From Streptomyces sp. WM6378 (GTDB taxonomy: Bacteria > Actinomycetota > Actinomycetes > Streptomycetales > Streptomycetaceae): a DNA stretch of 64,000 nucleotides. The translations under genes and the position numbers were made by a program. This document shows positions 41,970 to 52,851 of this stretch, piece by piece (within the stretch, counting starts at the first letter, position 1; each line of letters starts with the position of its first letter). The DNA is taken from the NCBI RefSeq assembly GCF_001279695.1, contig NZ_LGDD01000155.1, positions 40,485-104,484 on the forward strand, given 5' to 3'. A model generated the notes under the pieces. That model was given only the letters and a program-made list of their open reading frames with translations, had not been told where the DNA came from and did not search any database.

Positions 41970-42857
41970 TCAGCCCGTCTTCGGCACGATCTGAATGTCG
42001 AGGTCGATCGAGATCGAGGACCCGATCGCCGCGATGCCCCGCGCCAGCATGGTCTGCCAGGTGAGCGTGAAGTCCTCGCGGTGCAGTTCGGTGCTGGCCC
42101 GACAGGCGCCCCGGGTCTCGCCGCCGAGCCCGGTGCCGAGCCCCAGGTACTGCGTGTCGAGCGTCACCGTACGGCTCACGCCGTGCAGCGTGAGCCCGCC
42201 GATGATCGCCCACCGGCCGCCGCCCCGGTGCACGAACCGGTCGCTGTAGAACTCCATCGTCGGGTAGCTCCCGACGTCCAGGAAGTCGCCCGACCGCAGG
42301 TGGTCGTCCCGCATCTTGACGCCCGTGTCTATGGAGGCGGTGTCGATGATGACGTGCATGGCGGACCCTTCCATGCGCTCCCCGATCCGGATGGCCCCGG
42401 CGAAGGTGTTGAACCTGCCGTGGATCCGGGCCAGGCCGATGTGGCTCGCGGTGAAGCCGATCTGAGAGTGCGTCGGGTCGAGCTCCCACTCGCCCGGGTC
42501 GGGCAGCGAAGGAGGGGCCGCGACCTGGAGCGTGACGTCGCCGAGCGCGGCGAGCCCGCCGGCGGCGACGGTCGCGTTGCCGTGGAAGGGGGTATATCCC
42601 TCGGCCGTGACGGCCAGCCGGTACTCACCCGCCAAAACCGTCGTGACCACCGTCCCGAACGGGTCGGTCTCCCCGCCCACGACCCGGCGGCCCGACGCGT
42701 CGCTGACCACGAACTCGGCCCGCTGCACCGGCTCACTGACCGGATCGAGGACCCGACAACTGAGCACGCCCGCGGTCGACGGGACGGACAGGCCGGCCAG
42801 CGGCCCGGTACGAAGCGGAGAACTGGTCGAGCTCTTGCCGAACCAGCGGCTGAACAC
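41970..42857 (-). CDS. YceI-like lipocalin-fold protein with N-terminal beta-sandwich domain
   Basis: A 295-residue protein. Residues about 30-110 resemble a carboxypeptidase-regulatory beta-sandwich (SCRVLDPVSEPVQRAEFVVS, YRLAVTAEGYTPF). From about 120 it is YceI: WELDPTHSQIGFTASHIG, then STELHREDFTLTWQ and GSSISIDLDIQIV. YceI proteins bind isoprenoid-like lipids; most are periplasmic, but no signal peptide is visible here. GTG 42857 (MFSRWFGKSS) is preferred; the frame stays open to a GTG at 42932, but that extra part is unlike protein. Confidence 0.8.
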   Translation of the reverse strand: MFSRWFGKSSTSSPLRTGPLAGLSVPSTAGVLSCRVLDPVSEPVQRAEFVVSDASGRRVVGGETDPFGTVVTTVLAGEYRLAVTAEGYTPFHGNATVAAGGLAALGDVTLQVAAPPSLPDPGEWELDPTHSQIGFTASHIGLARIHGRFNTFAGAIRIGERMEGSAMHVIIDTASIDTGVKMRDDHLRSGDFLDVGSYPTMEFYSDRFVHRGGGRWAIIGGLTLHGVSRTVTLDTQYLGLGTGLGGETRGACRASTELHREDFTLTWQTMLARGIAAIGSSISIDLDIQIVPKTG

Positions 42858-43104
42858 TGTGCACGCACCCCCGTGCGAAGAAGTATCTGCCGGGCCGCGC
42901 AGGGGGCAGACATCCTCGTCCGTCCTCGCCACAGCAGGACTGCGGCCCCTTGACGAAGACGCATTCGATCACTGTTGTGCCGTTCGAGGCAAACGCGGTG
43001 CCTGGGCACTGTTGAGGCACCTGTCACCAGAGGCCCGAATTGGCCATTCCGGTTCACCGGGCCGAGCGGGCCGCGTTCCGCCCCCTCCGCACCCCGCTCT
43101 CCCC

Positions 43105-43124
43105 CGCCGGACCTAGGTCCGGCG
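43105..43124. promoter_or_regulatory. 20-bp perfect palindrome upstream of the PPOX gene
   Basis: Perfect inverted repeat with core GCCGGACCTAGGTCCGGC, 42 bp before the ATG at 43167. A TAGCGT sequence 30 bp further on could be a -10 box, which would put the palindrome near -35, a typical operator position. The rest of the 309-bp divergent gap 42858-43166 holds no gene. Confidence 0.4.
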
Positions 43125-43166
43125 CCCGAGGCGTTCGGGCCCCAACCCCCGCTAGCGTAACGGGAC

Positions 43167-43628
43167 ATGACGACACGCGAGCCGGCGCGCAGCCGCGAAC
43201 AGCGCAAGCAGGACGTCCTGACCCGCCTCGAAAAGGACGAGGACGCCTGGGTCGCGACCGCTTCCGCCTCCGGTGAACCCCACCTCATGCCTCTCTCCTT
43301 CGTCTGGGAGGACGGGACCCTGCTGATGTGCACCCGCATGACCAACCCCACGTTGCGCAACCTCCGGTCCGGCGACCGCCCGGTCCAGGTCACGCTCGGC
43401 CACACCCGGGACGTCGTGCACATCACCGGCACCGCCATCGTGATCCCCACCGCCGAACTCCCCACGGCCTCGGGCGACGCCTTCGCGGCCAAAACCATCT
43501 GGGACCCCCGCACCAGCGGCCCTTCGTACACCTACTTCCGTGTCGTCCCCCGGCGCATCCAGGCCTGGCGCGAGGTCAACGAAATCCCTGACCGCGACCT
43601 GATGCACGAGGGAGCCTGGCTCGTCTGA
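43167..43628 (+). CDS. PPOX-class flavin/F420-type split-barrel protein
   Basis: A 153-residue pyridoxamine-phosphate-oxidase-fold protein: DAWVATASASGEPHLMPLSF and RMTNPTLRNLRSGDRPVQVTLG are typical of actinobacterial PPOX-class enzymes that use F420 or flavin. The domain is complete. Substrate unknown. It is a single gene behind the palindrome at 43105 and converges on comEC. Confidence 0.78.
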   Translation: MTTREPARSREQRKQDVLTRLEKDEDAWVATASASGEPHLMPLSFVWEDGTLLMCTRMTNPTLRNLRSGDRPVQVTLGHTRDVVHITGTAIVIPTAELPTASGDAFAAKTIWDPRTSGPSYTYFRVVPRRIQAWREVNEIPDRDLMHEGAWLV

Positions 43629-43677
43629 CACCGCGAGACCGCAGGTCGCCCGGCGCCTCACCCCCTCACGAGCCGTG

Positions 43678-46227
43678 TCACGGGTCGCGGCCCCGAGGAA
43701 CGGCCCGCAGTCCCTCCCCCACACCCGTGACCGCGATCGCCCCGTCCGTGTCCGTGCGCAGCACGGCCGCGCCCCATGCACGCAGTACGGCGACAGTGCC
43801 GGGCGCGGGGTGGCCGTACCGGTTGCCCCGGCCGACCGAGATCAGCGCCAGTCTCGGGCGTACGGCTCCGAGCAGCGCGGGGTCCTGGTGTGCCGAGCCG
43901 TGGTGGGGAACCTTGAGGACGTCCACCCGCGCCAGCCCTGGGTTCCGCCTCAACAGACCGCGCTGTGACGGGGGTTCGAGATCCCCGGGCAGCAGCAGCG
44001 TCAGCCCGGCGGCGGTGCGGACGAGCAGGGTGACACTGGCGTCGTTCGGCCCGTCCGGCACCGGTCCGGGCGCGGGCGGTGGCCACAGCACCTCCCACGA
44101 AAGGCCGCCCAGTGCCCGTCGTTCCCCGTACGCGGCCCGCACCACCGGCACCTCGTCCGCGGCGGCGGTGCGCCGCACGAACGCCGCCTGATCCGGCGGC
44201 TCCGCGAACCCCGTCGTCTCGATCAGCCCGACGGACCGCCCCCGCAACACCCCTGCCAGGCCGCCCACATGATCGGCGTGAAAGTGGGTGAGCAGGAGCA
44301 GCGGAATACGGCTCACCCCGAGCTCGTGCAGACAGCGGTCGACCGGCAGGGCCTCGGGCCCGGTGTCGATCACCACCGCCGTCCCCGCCCCGGCGGCCAG
44401 CACCGTGGCATCGCCCTGCCCCACATCGCACATGGCGTACGACCAGTCCGGCGGCGGCCAGCCGGTGACGATCCTGGTCAGCGGGGCGGGCCGCACCACG
44501 GCGAGCAACAGCACGAGCGCGATCACCGCGGCAGCCCAGGGGTATCGGGGCAGCCGCCGAGCCACGAGCACCGCCACCGCGGTGGCGACGGCGAGCAGCG
44601 CTCCCCCGCGCCAGCCGCCCGGCCACCCCGACTCCGCCCCGGGCAGGGCCGCTCCGTTGCGAGCCACCGACGCGATCCAGCCCGTAGGCCAACTCGCGCA
44701 CCAGGCAAGGAACTTGGCGACCGGCATCGCGATCGGCGCGACGGCCAGTGCTGCGAAGCCCGCGACCGTCGCCAGCGCCACCGCCGGCTCGGCCAGCAGA
44801 TTGCAGGGCACCGCGACCAGGCTGACCCGCGCCGCGAACACGGCCACCACCGGAGCGCACACCGCCTGGGCCGCGCCCGCCGCCGCCAGCAGCTCGGCGA
44901 GCCGCGGCGGCACCCCACGCCGTCGCAGTGCCGCGCCCCATCCCGGCGCGATGGTGAGCAGCGCCCCGGTCGCGAGCACCGACAGCAGAAACCCGTAACT
45001 CCGGGCCAGTTCCGGCGCGTACAGCACCAGGAGCAGGACGGCGGCTGCCAGTGCTGGGATCAGCGATCTGCGTCGGCCCGTCCCGATCGCCAGCAGCGTG
45101 ACCAGGCCGCAGGCGGCGGCCCGCAGCACGCTCGGCTCCGGCCGGCACACCACGACGAAGGCCAGCGTGAGCGCCCCGCCCAGCAGCGCGGTCGCCCGCA
45201 GGGAGATCCCGAGCCGTGGCGCGAGGCCGCCCCGCTCGGCCAGCAGGGCCTTCCCCGGCGATCCGATCAACAGGGCGAGCAGGATCGCGAAGTTGCTTCC
45301 GGATACCGCCATGACATGCATGAGATCGGTCGACTCGAAGGCGGCGCGCAGCTCGGGCGTGACCCGGGACGTGTCGCCGACAACCAGGCCGGGCAGCAGC
45401 GCCCGCGCATCCGGCGCGAGCCCTTCGGCCGCCTCACGGAGCCCGTCCCGCAGCCCACCGGCCAGGCGCTGCACAACAGTTGGCGGCCCGGTGATGCGGG
45501 GCGGCCCATGGGGAGCCTTGAGCAGGGCGGCGATTTTCCCGTCACCGGGCGCGAGCCGCGCGGTCACCCGCACCCGGGTGGACGGCAGCAGCCCCTGCCA
45601 GCTCGCGGGCGCGATCACAAGGACCGGCGTCTGGACCCGCTCGGCTCTGCCACCCGGCCCGAAAACCCGCTCCACCTCGGCATCCACCGCGACCGAGGCG
45701 CCGCCCCACCCCGCGGACCTGGTCGGACGCGGGTCGGTGCGGACCACCAACTCCACGGCGGCCTGCCCGAACTCCCGCGCAAGCCCCGGCAGCGGCCCCC
45801 TCCGCACCTCGGCGGCGTGCAGCCCCCCGGCCACGATCCCGGCCGCCGCACAGACCAACACCCCCGCGACGGCACCCCGATACCTCCAGACCCCACCACC
45901 CCCCACTGCCTCATCGCGCTTCCCCTCGACACCGTCATGACGGCCGCCCTCCTCGCGGCCCCGCTCGCGACGTCCACGTAACCCCGCGCCCGAGATCCAT
46001 CCCGGCAGAGCCCGCCGAACGACCGGCGCCACCAGCATCCCCGCCACTGCGAGACACACCACTACACCCCAACTCACCCTGTCTGCTGGCGAGTTGACTG
46101 CCACGGCCGCGCCGCCCCACGCCCCCAGCGCCGGGCCGATCAGGCGGAGGTCCGCCGGTCCTTCCCGGTGCGGGTTGGCCGCCCCCAGCCGGTGGCCCGA
46201 CTCGGCGTGGATCTCCAGGCGGTTCAC
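43678..46227 (-). CDS. comEC: ComEC/Rec2 family DNA-uptake-type membrane protein
   Basis: An 849-residue protein. An N-terminal part with membrane segments and a soluble domain (about 100-240) leads to the multi-helix competence domain (MAVSGSNFAILLALL, LSVLATGALLTIAPGWG). A C-terminal metallo-beta-lactamase domain follows (DVGQGDATVLAAG, LTHFHADHVGG with the HxHxDH metal site). In competent bacteria ComEC forms the DNA channel; in Streptomyces its role is less clear. GTG 46227 overlaps the comEA stop by 4 nt, so the two are coupled. Confidence 0.92.
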   Translation of the reverse strand: MNRLEIHAESGHRLGAANPHREGPADLRLIGPALGAWGGAAVAVNSPADRVSWGVVVCLAVAGMLVAPVVRRALPGWISGAGLRGRRERGREEGGRHDGVEGKRDEAVGGGGVWRYRGAVAGVLVCAAAGIVAGGLHAAEVRRGPLPGLAREFGQAAVELVVRTDPRPTRSAGWGGASVAVDAEVERVFGPGGRAERVQTPVLVIAPASWQGLLPSTRVRVTARLAPGDGKIAALLKAPHGPPRITGPPTVVQRLAGGLRDGLREAAEGLAPDARALLPGLVVGDTSRVTPELRAAFESTDLMHVMAVSGSNFAILLALLIGSPGKALLAERGGLAPRLGISLRATALLGGALTLAFVVVCRPEPSVLRAAACGLVTLLAIGTGRRRSLIPALAAAVLLLVLYAPELARSYGFLLSVLATGALLTIAPGWGAALRRRGVPPRLAELLAAAGAAQAVCAPVVAVFAARVSLVAVPCNLLAEPAVALATVAGFAALAVAPIAMPVAKFLAWCASWPTGWIASVARNGAALPGAESGWPGGWRGGALLAVATAVAVLVARRLPRYPWAAAVIALVLLLAVVRPAPLTRIVTGWPPPDWSYAMCDVGQGDATVLAAGAGTAVVIDTGPEALPVDRCLHELGVSRIPLLLLTHFHADHVGGLAGVLRGRSVGLIETTGFAEPPDQAAFVRRTAAADEVPVVRAAYGERRALGGLSWEVLWPPPAPGPVPDGPNDASVTLLVRTAAGLTLLLPGDLEPPSQRGLLRRNPGLARVDVLKVPHHGSAHQDPALLGAVRPRLALISVGRGNRYGHPAPGTVAVLRAWGAAVLRTDTDGAIAVTGVGEGLRAVPRGRDP

Positions 46228-47504
46228 AGCCGCACCAGGGGTTGCAGATCGTTGAACCTGCGCTCGCCGATCCCATTGACCTCTCGCAGTTCATCGACCG
46301 AGCGGAAGCCACCGTGCTGGGCTCGATAGTCCACGATGTGCTGCGCGAGCACCGGACCGACGCCGGGCAGCCCGTCCAACTGCTCCGCCGAAGCGGAGTT
46401 GAGACTGACCGGCCCGCTCGATCCGCCGCCGGTGCCACCGCCCGTGCCGGTGCCAGTACCGGCGCCCGTTCCGCCCGGCACTCCGGCCAGCACCTGCTCA
46501 CCGTCCGTGAGGAGTCGCGCCCGGTTGAGGCCGGTCAGATCGGCACCTTCGCGCACCCCGCCCGCCGCGGTCAGCGCATCGGCAACCCGCGATCCGGTGG
46601 GCAGCCGGTAGATCCCCGGTCGCCGCACCTTCCCGCCGACGTCCACCACGAGCACTCCGGCCGGCGACGGCACCGCGTTGGCCACCGGCCGGGGCGTCGC
46701 CTCGGCGCTCGTGCCACGTCCCGGTCCGCCGCCGCCCTTCGCCGCGGGCAGCGTCGGCGCCGGCCCGTCGACCAGGTCGGGGGCGCGTACGGACTGCGGG
46801 CGTCCGGCCCAGAAGTGGTGCACGGCGAACCCCGCCGCGACCACCAGGACCACACAGAGCGCGGCCAGGCTGCGCGGTGCGAGACCGAACCTCAACTGGG
46901 CCCACACCGGCAGCCGTTCCCGCACCGCCACCCGGCCCCGCTCCCATGCACCGGGACCAGCACGGCCGACCTGCGGAGCCGGGTCGACCCGCGGAGCCCG
47001 ATCGATCGGTGCTGGAGGGTCGATCGGTGCTGCGGGAGCGACCAGCACGGCAGGATCGATCGGTGCTGCAGGAATGCCGCGCGCGGCCGGGACAGCCGGT
47101 GCGGCGGGAGCCGCCGGTGCGACGCGAGCCGCCCGTGCGACGCGAGCCGCCCGTGCGACGCGAGCCGCCCGTGCGACGCGAGCCGCCCGTGCGACGCGAG
47201 AGCCTGGTGTGGCAAGACCTCCCTCCCGCCGGGCCGCCCGCCTCCGGACCACCTGCTCGGGTGCGGGCGGAGGCACCAGCGTCGACTCCCCGAGGATGCG
47301 CGCGGTCGGGGCAGCAGGATCGTGCGGCGGGGCCGCCGTACCCGGCGGCGGTGGGAGGAACAGCGCGTCCGCGCGCGTGCGTGCGGTCAGGGCAGAGACG
47401 TCGGCCTGGGCGGCGCGGCTGCGGCGGCCCGGGCGGGCCCGGCCGTCGGAGCCGGGTGCCCGGCCCGGTCCGCTCGTAGCGGTGCGTGGTGATCGGAGTG
47501 CCAT
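46224..47504 (-). CDS. comEA: ComEA-like helix-hairpin-helix DNA-binding protein, long low-complexity N-terminus
   Basis: A 426-residue protein. The first about 190 residues are Ala/Pro/Arg-rich and contain an RVARAA-type repeat. A membrane helix follows (LAALCVVLVVAAGFAVHHFWAG), then a SLBB-like domain (VLVVDVGGKVRRPGIYRLP). It ends with two HhH motifs (LNSASAEQLDGLPGVGPVLAQ, split; VNGIGERRFNDLQPL). ComEA binds incoming double-stranded DNA. ATG 47504 (MALRSPRTA) is preferred over an upstream in-frame start at 47552. Coupled to comEC. Confidence 0.88.
   Translation of the reverse strand: MALRSPRTATSGPGRAPGSDGRARPGRRSRAAQADVSALTARTRADALFLPPPPGTAAPPHDPAAPTARILGESTLVPPPAPEQVVRRRAARREGGLATPGSRVARAARVARAARVARAARVARAARVAPAAPAAPAVPAARGIPAAPIDPAVLVAPAAPIDPPAPIDRAPRVDPAPQVGRAGPGAWERGRVAVRERLPVWAQLRFGLAPRSLAALCVVLVVAAGFAVHHFWAGRPQSVRAPDLVDGPAPTLPAAKGGGGPGRGTSAEATPRPVANAVPSPAGVLVVDVGGKVRRPGIYRLPTGSRVADALTAAGGVREGADLTGLNRARLLTDGEQVLAGVPGGTGAGTGTGTGGGTGGGSSGPVSLNSASAEQLDGLPGVGPVLAQHIVDYRAQHGGFRSVDELREVNGIGERRFNDLQPLVRL
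47124..47195. repeat. 18-bp tandem repeat inside comEA
   Basis: Four perfect copies of GCGAGCCGCCCGTGCGAC (47124-47195) with decayed copies on both sides. In frame it encodes a repeating six-residue Ala/Arg/Val unit in the cytoplasmic N-terminal part of the ComEA-like protein. Copy number is likely to vary between strains. Confidence 0.85.
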
Positions 47505-47749
47505 GTCACGAGACGTTAGGCACCCGAGCGCGAGCCCGCTGAGCAGGCCCAATTCCGGTGGACAGCAGGCGAGTTGTGGATAACTCGGCCACCCGTACGA
47601 GTGAGTGCGGTCGGGCCAAGGCGTTCAGCAGGCGGGCCACAGCACGCGGACGCCTCTCGGCGCGGCCCCGCACCGGGAGCCGTCGAGACGGGCCTGTTTC
47701 GGGGCTTTCCCCGGCCGGGCGGCCCCGAACCGCCGGCCGCCACCCCGCC

Positions 47750-48595
47750 TCAGCGCGGCGAAACGATCGCCCCCAGCAGCCCCGGCCCCGTGTGCGCGCC
47801 GATCACCGCTCCGACCTCGCTCGTGTACAGGTCGACCAGGCCCGGCACCCGCGACCGCAGCCGGTCGGCGAGAGCGGCGGCGCGTTCCGGTGCCGCGAGA
47901 TGGTGCACCGCGATGTCGACCGGGCTGCTTCCGGCCCGGTCGACCACGATCTCCTCCAGCCGGGCGATGGCCTTCGAGGCGGTGCGTACCTTCTCCAGCA
48001 TGTCGATCCGGCCGCCGTCGAGCTGAAGCAGCGGCTTGACCGCCAGGGCCGAGCCGAGCAGCGCCTGAGCGGCCCCGATGCGGCCGCCGCGACGCAGATA
48101 GTCCAGGGTGTCGACGTAGAAGAAGGCGGAGGTCTCACCGGCACGCTTCTCGGCGGCCGCCACCGCCTCGTCCAGGGTGCCGCCCGCGTCCGCGACCTGG
48201 GCCGCGGCCAGCGCGCAGAAGCCGAGCGCCATCGCGACCATCCCGGTGTCGACCACCCGAACCGGCACCGGGGCATCCTTGGCGGCGAGCACCGCGGCGT
48301 CGTAGGTGCCGGAGAACTCGGCCGACAGATGCAGCGAGACGATCCCGGTCGCCCCCGCTTCGGCGACCTTGCGGTAAGTGGCCGCGAATACCTCGGGGCT
48401 GGGCCGGGAAGTGGTGACGGGGCGTCGTTTCTGCAGGGCGAGCGCCAGCGAGCGGGCCGAGATCTCGGTGCCCTCCTCCAGCGCCTGGTCCCCCAGGACG
48501 ACGGTCAGCGGCACTGCGGTGATGCTGTGCCGCTCCATCGTCTGCGGCGGCAGATAGGCCGTTGAATCGGTGACGATCGCGACATGGCGGGACAT
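47750..48595 (-). CDS. DegV family fatty-acid-binding protein
   Basis: A 281-residue DegV protein: HVAIVTDSTAYLPP at the N-terminus, TSRPSPEVFAATYRK, VSLHLSAEFSGTYDAA and YVDTLDYLRRGGRIG. DegV-fold proteins bind a fatty acid and, as FakB, hand it to the kinase FakA. ATG 48595 is chosen because MSRHVAIVTDS places the first strand correctly; no good ribosome site precedes it, so a leaderless or weakly translated mRNA is possible. Confidence 0.9.
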   Translation of the reverse strand: MSRHVAIVTDSTAYLPPQTMERHSITAVPLTVVLGDQALEEGTEISARSLALALQKRRPVTTSRPSPEVFAATYRKVAEAGATGIVSLHLSAEFSGTYDAAVLAAKDAPVPVRVVDTGMVAMALGFCALAAAQVADAGGTLDEAVAAAEKRAGETSAFFYVDTLDYLRRGGRIGAAQALLGSALAVKPLLQLDGGRIDMLEKVRTASKAIARLEEIVVDRAGSSPVDIAVHHLAAPERAAALADRLRSRVPGLVDLYTSEVGAVIGAHTGPGLLGAIVSPR

Positions 48596-48708
48596 GAGCG
48601 GGAGGTTACCCGCCAAGACCGCCGGACGGCAGTCCGGCCCTGGTGGAATGATCAGTTCGGGTCAGCGTCGGGCGTCCCGTCCAGCGTCTTGACCTGGTGT
48701 TCGCCGGC

Positions 48709-49464
48709 TCAGCTCGTGGTTTTGGGGTGCGGCGCCTTCTGCCAGGGGTACGTCACCGGCGGCTCGGCGGCGCCTATCGCCTGAGGCGCCTGGGCCGGCG
48801 GCTCGGGCCGCTTCCCCGCGCCCCGCCCGGGCGTCGGCGAGGGCGTCGGCTTGCTCTGCGCGGGCGCGGGGTTGTCCGAAAGGTCGCCCCAGGAAGCGGA
48901 CTCGCCCGTCGTCGGCCCCTTGGTCGACCAGTCCCGCAGCGCCCCCGACTCCATCTCGATCTGCTCGCTGAGCGAGGCCAGGTCGTCGTCGGCGAACTGC
49001 CGGGCCCGGTCCCGCGCGGCCCAGCGCAGCGAGTCCGCGGAGTGCGTGATCCGCTCGGTGCGCTCGCGGAGCTCGGGCATCCGGGCCGCTGTGTTGCGCT
49101 TGTCCGGATCCCGCTCCAGGCGCCTGAGCTCGTCGTCCAGTTCGCGGCCGTGCCCGCTGAGCCGCTCGAACAGAGCGAGGGACTCCTTGAGGGACTCGTC
49201 CTCGGCAAGGCGGGCGTGCAGCGCGTCCTGCGTGGCTCGCATCGACGTACGCAGCGAAAGCCGCAGTTGGGCGAGTTGGCCCGCGACGCCCGGCTGGCCC
49301 ACGCTCTTCGCCCGCAACGTGGTGTCCTCGACGGTCCTGCGGGCCTGCGTGACCGTACGCTCCACTCCGCGCTTGGCGGCGCCGACCACCTTGACCGTCA
49401 CGTACACGCCGAGCACCACGAAGGCGACGAACAGCAGCGCCAGGATCAGGATCGCGGCTTCCAT
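48709..49464 (-). CDS. Membrane-anchored coiled-coil hypothetical protein
   Basis: A 251-residue protein: one N-terminal membrane helix (EAAILILALLFVAFVVLGVYV), then a long charged helical region (about 40-185) with heptad-like Leu/Glu/Arg pattern, and a Pro-rich C-terminus from about 205. The GAGGGG site precedes the ATG at 49464. It lies next to leuS in the core block. No function recognised; the layout suggests a cytoplasmic coiled coil tethered to the membrane. Confidence 0.75.
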   Translation of the reverse strand: MEAAILILALLFVAFVVLGVYVTVKVVGAAKRGVERTVTQARRTVEDTTLRAKSVGQPGVAGQLAQLRLSLRTSMRATQDALHARLAEDESLKESLALFERLSGHGRELDDELRRLERDPDKRNTAARMPELRERTERITHSADSLRWAARDRARQFADDDLASLSEQIEMESGALRDWSTKGPTTGESASWGDLSDNPAPAQSKPTPSPTPGRGAGKRPEPPAQAPQAIGAAEPPVTYPWQKAPHPKTTS

Positions 49465-49511
49465 GAACGTCCCCTCGGTCGGTCGGCATCGTCCCCTCCA
49501 CCGTAAACGGA

Positions 49512-49554
49512 ACGGGCAGGCCGTGGGTTCCCGCGGAACCCCCAACCTGCCCGT
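49512..49554 (-). terminator. Hairpin after leuS
   Basis: An outer stem ACGGGCAGG/CCTGCCCGT (49512-49520 with 49546-49554) encloses an inner GGGTTC/GAACCC hairpin. It lies 31 nt past the leuS stop on the minus strand. Confidence 0.6.
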
Positions 49555-49584
49555 AGGGGAAAGCCCCCAGTACCGTTTCGGCCC

Positions 49585-52458
<2,874 letters not shown>

Positions 52459-52536
52459 GTCCTCAAAGCTCCATCGATCGTCTCTGCCAGCGGTTACGAG
52501 CGTTCGTCCGTCGATCCGCCATCGAATCGCCAAACG

Positions 52537-52560
52537 AAAAAACCCCTCGCACAGGAGGGG
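52537..52560 (-). terminator. Intrinsic terminator in the leuS leader (attenuator)
   Basis: On the minus strand CCCCTC CTGTGC GAGGGG followed by six T (52560 down to 52537): a 6-bp stem with T tract, rare in this GC-rich genome. It lies 79 nt before the leuS start, so it must be read through for leuS expression. A second hairpin (52575-52599, CCGACCG/CGGTCGG extended by AT/AT past a bulged G) lies between it and the leader peptide. Confidence 0.7.
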
Positions 52561-52605
52561 GCGCCGCGCCGAGTCCGACCGGATCTCTTCATCGGTCGGG
52601 AGTGT

Positions 52606-52644
52606 TCAGCGCGGCTCGCTAAGCAGAAGGCGTACGGCACGCAT
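52606..52644 (-). CDS. leuS leader peptide with three consecutive Leu codons
   Basis: A 12-codon ORF, MRAVRLLLSEPR, on the minus strand, with Leu codons CTT CTG CTT at 52629-52621. It ends 46 nt before the terminator stem. TACCCT, a possible -10 box, ends six bases before its ATG, so the transcript may begin at or near the ATG (leaderless). Ribosomes stalled at the Leu codons when charged tRNA-Leu is scarce could favour readthrough into leuS. ORF, Leu run and terminator are seen; the mechanism is inferred from classical amino-acid operon attenuation. Confidence 0.6.
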   Translation of the reverse strand: MRAVRLLLSEPR

Positions 52645-52851
52645 GGCGTCAGGGTACCGCAGGCCCCGCAAGGCCCGCACGGAGCGCCCATGGGGGCGCC
52701 TCGGGCTACCCCATGGGGGTGCCGAGGGCGAGGTTACTCCGCGTACCCCCCTCTTCTGGGGCAACCGCTCAAACCCCGTACCGGCTGGTATGGGGCGACC
52801 TAGCATGCCGCCACGGGACCGCTTTGCCGAACCATTCGGAGTCGCCCCACC

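Noticed and set aside
40519..42489. A 656-codon open frame extending holA far upstream
   Set aside because: Only the part from ATG 41505 looks like a protein (DNA polymerase III delta). The upstream part overlaps the 82-residue gene and the YceI gene and is the usual long open frame of high-GC DNA.
42858..43166. A gene between the YceI-like and PPOX genes
   Set aside because: ORFs here lack ribosome sites and overlap the palindrome and promoter-like sequences. The stretch reads as a divergent regulatory region.
52459..52851. A T-box riboswitch upstream of leuS
   Set aside because: I found no AGGGTGGNACCGCG-like T-box sequence or specifier loop. The Leu-rich mini-ORF with terminator fits ribosome-mediated attenuation better.
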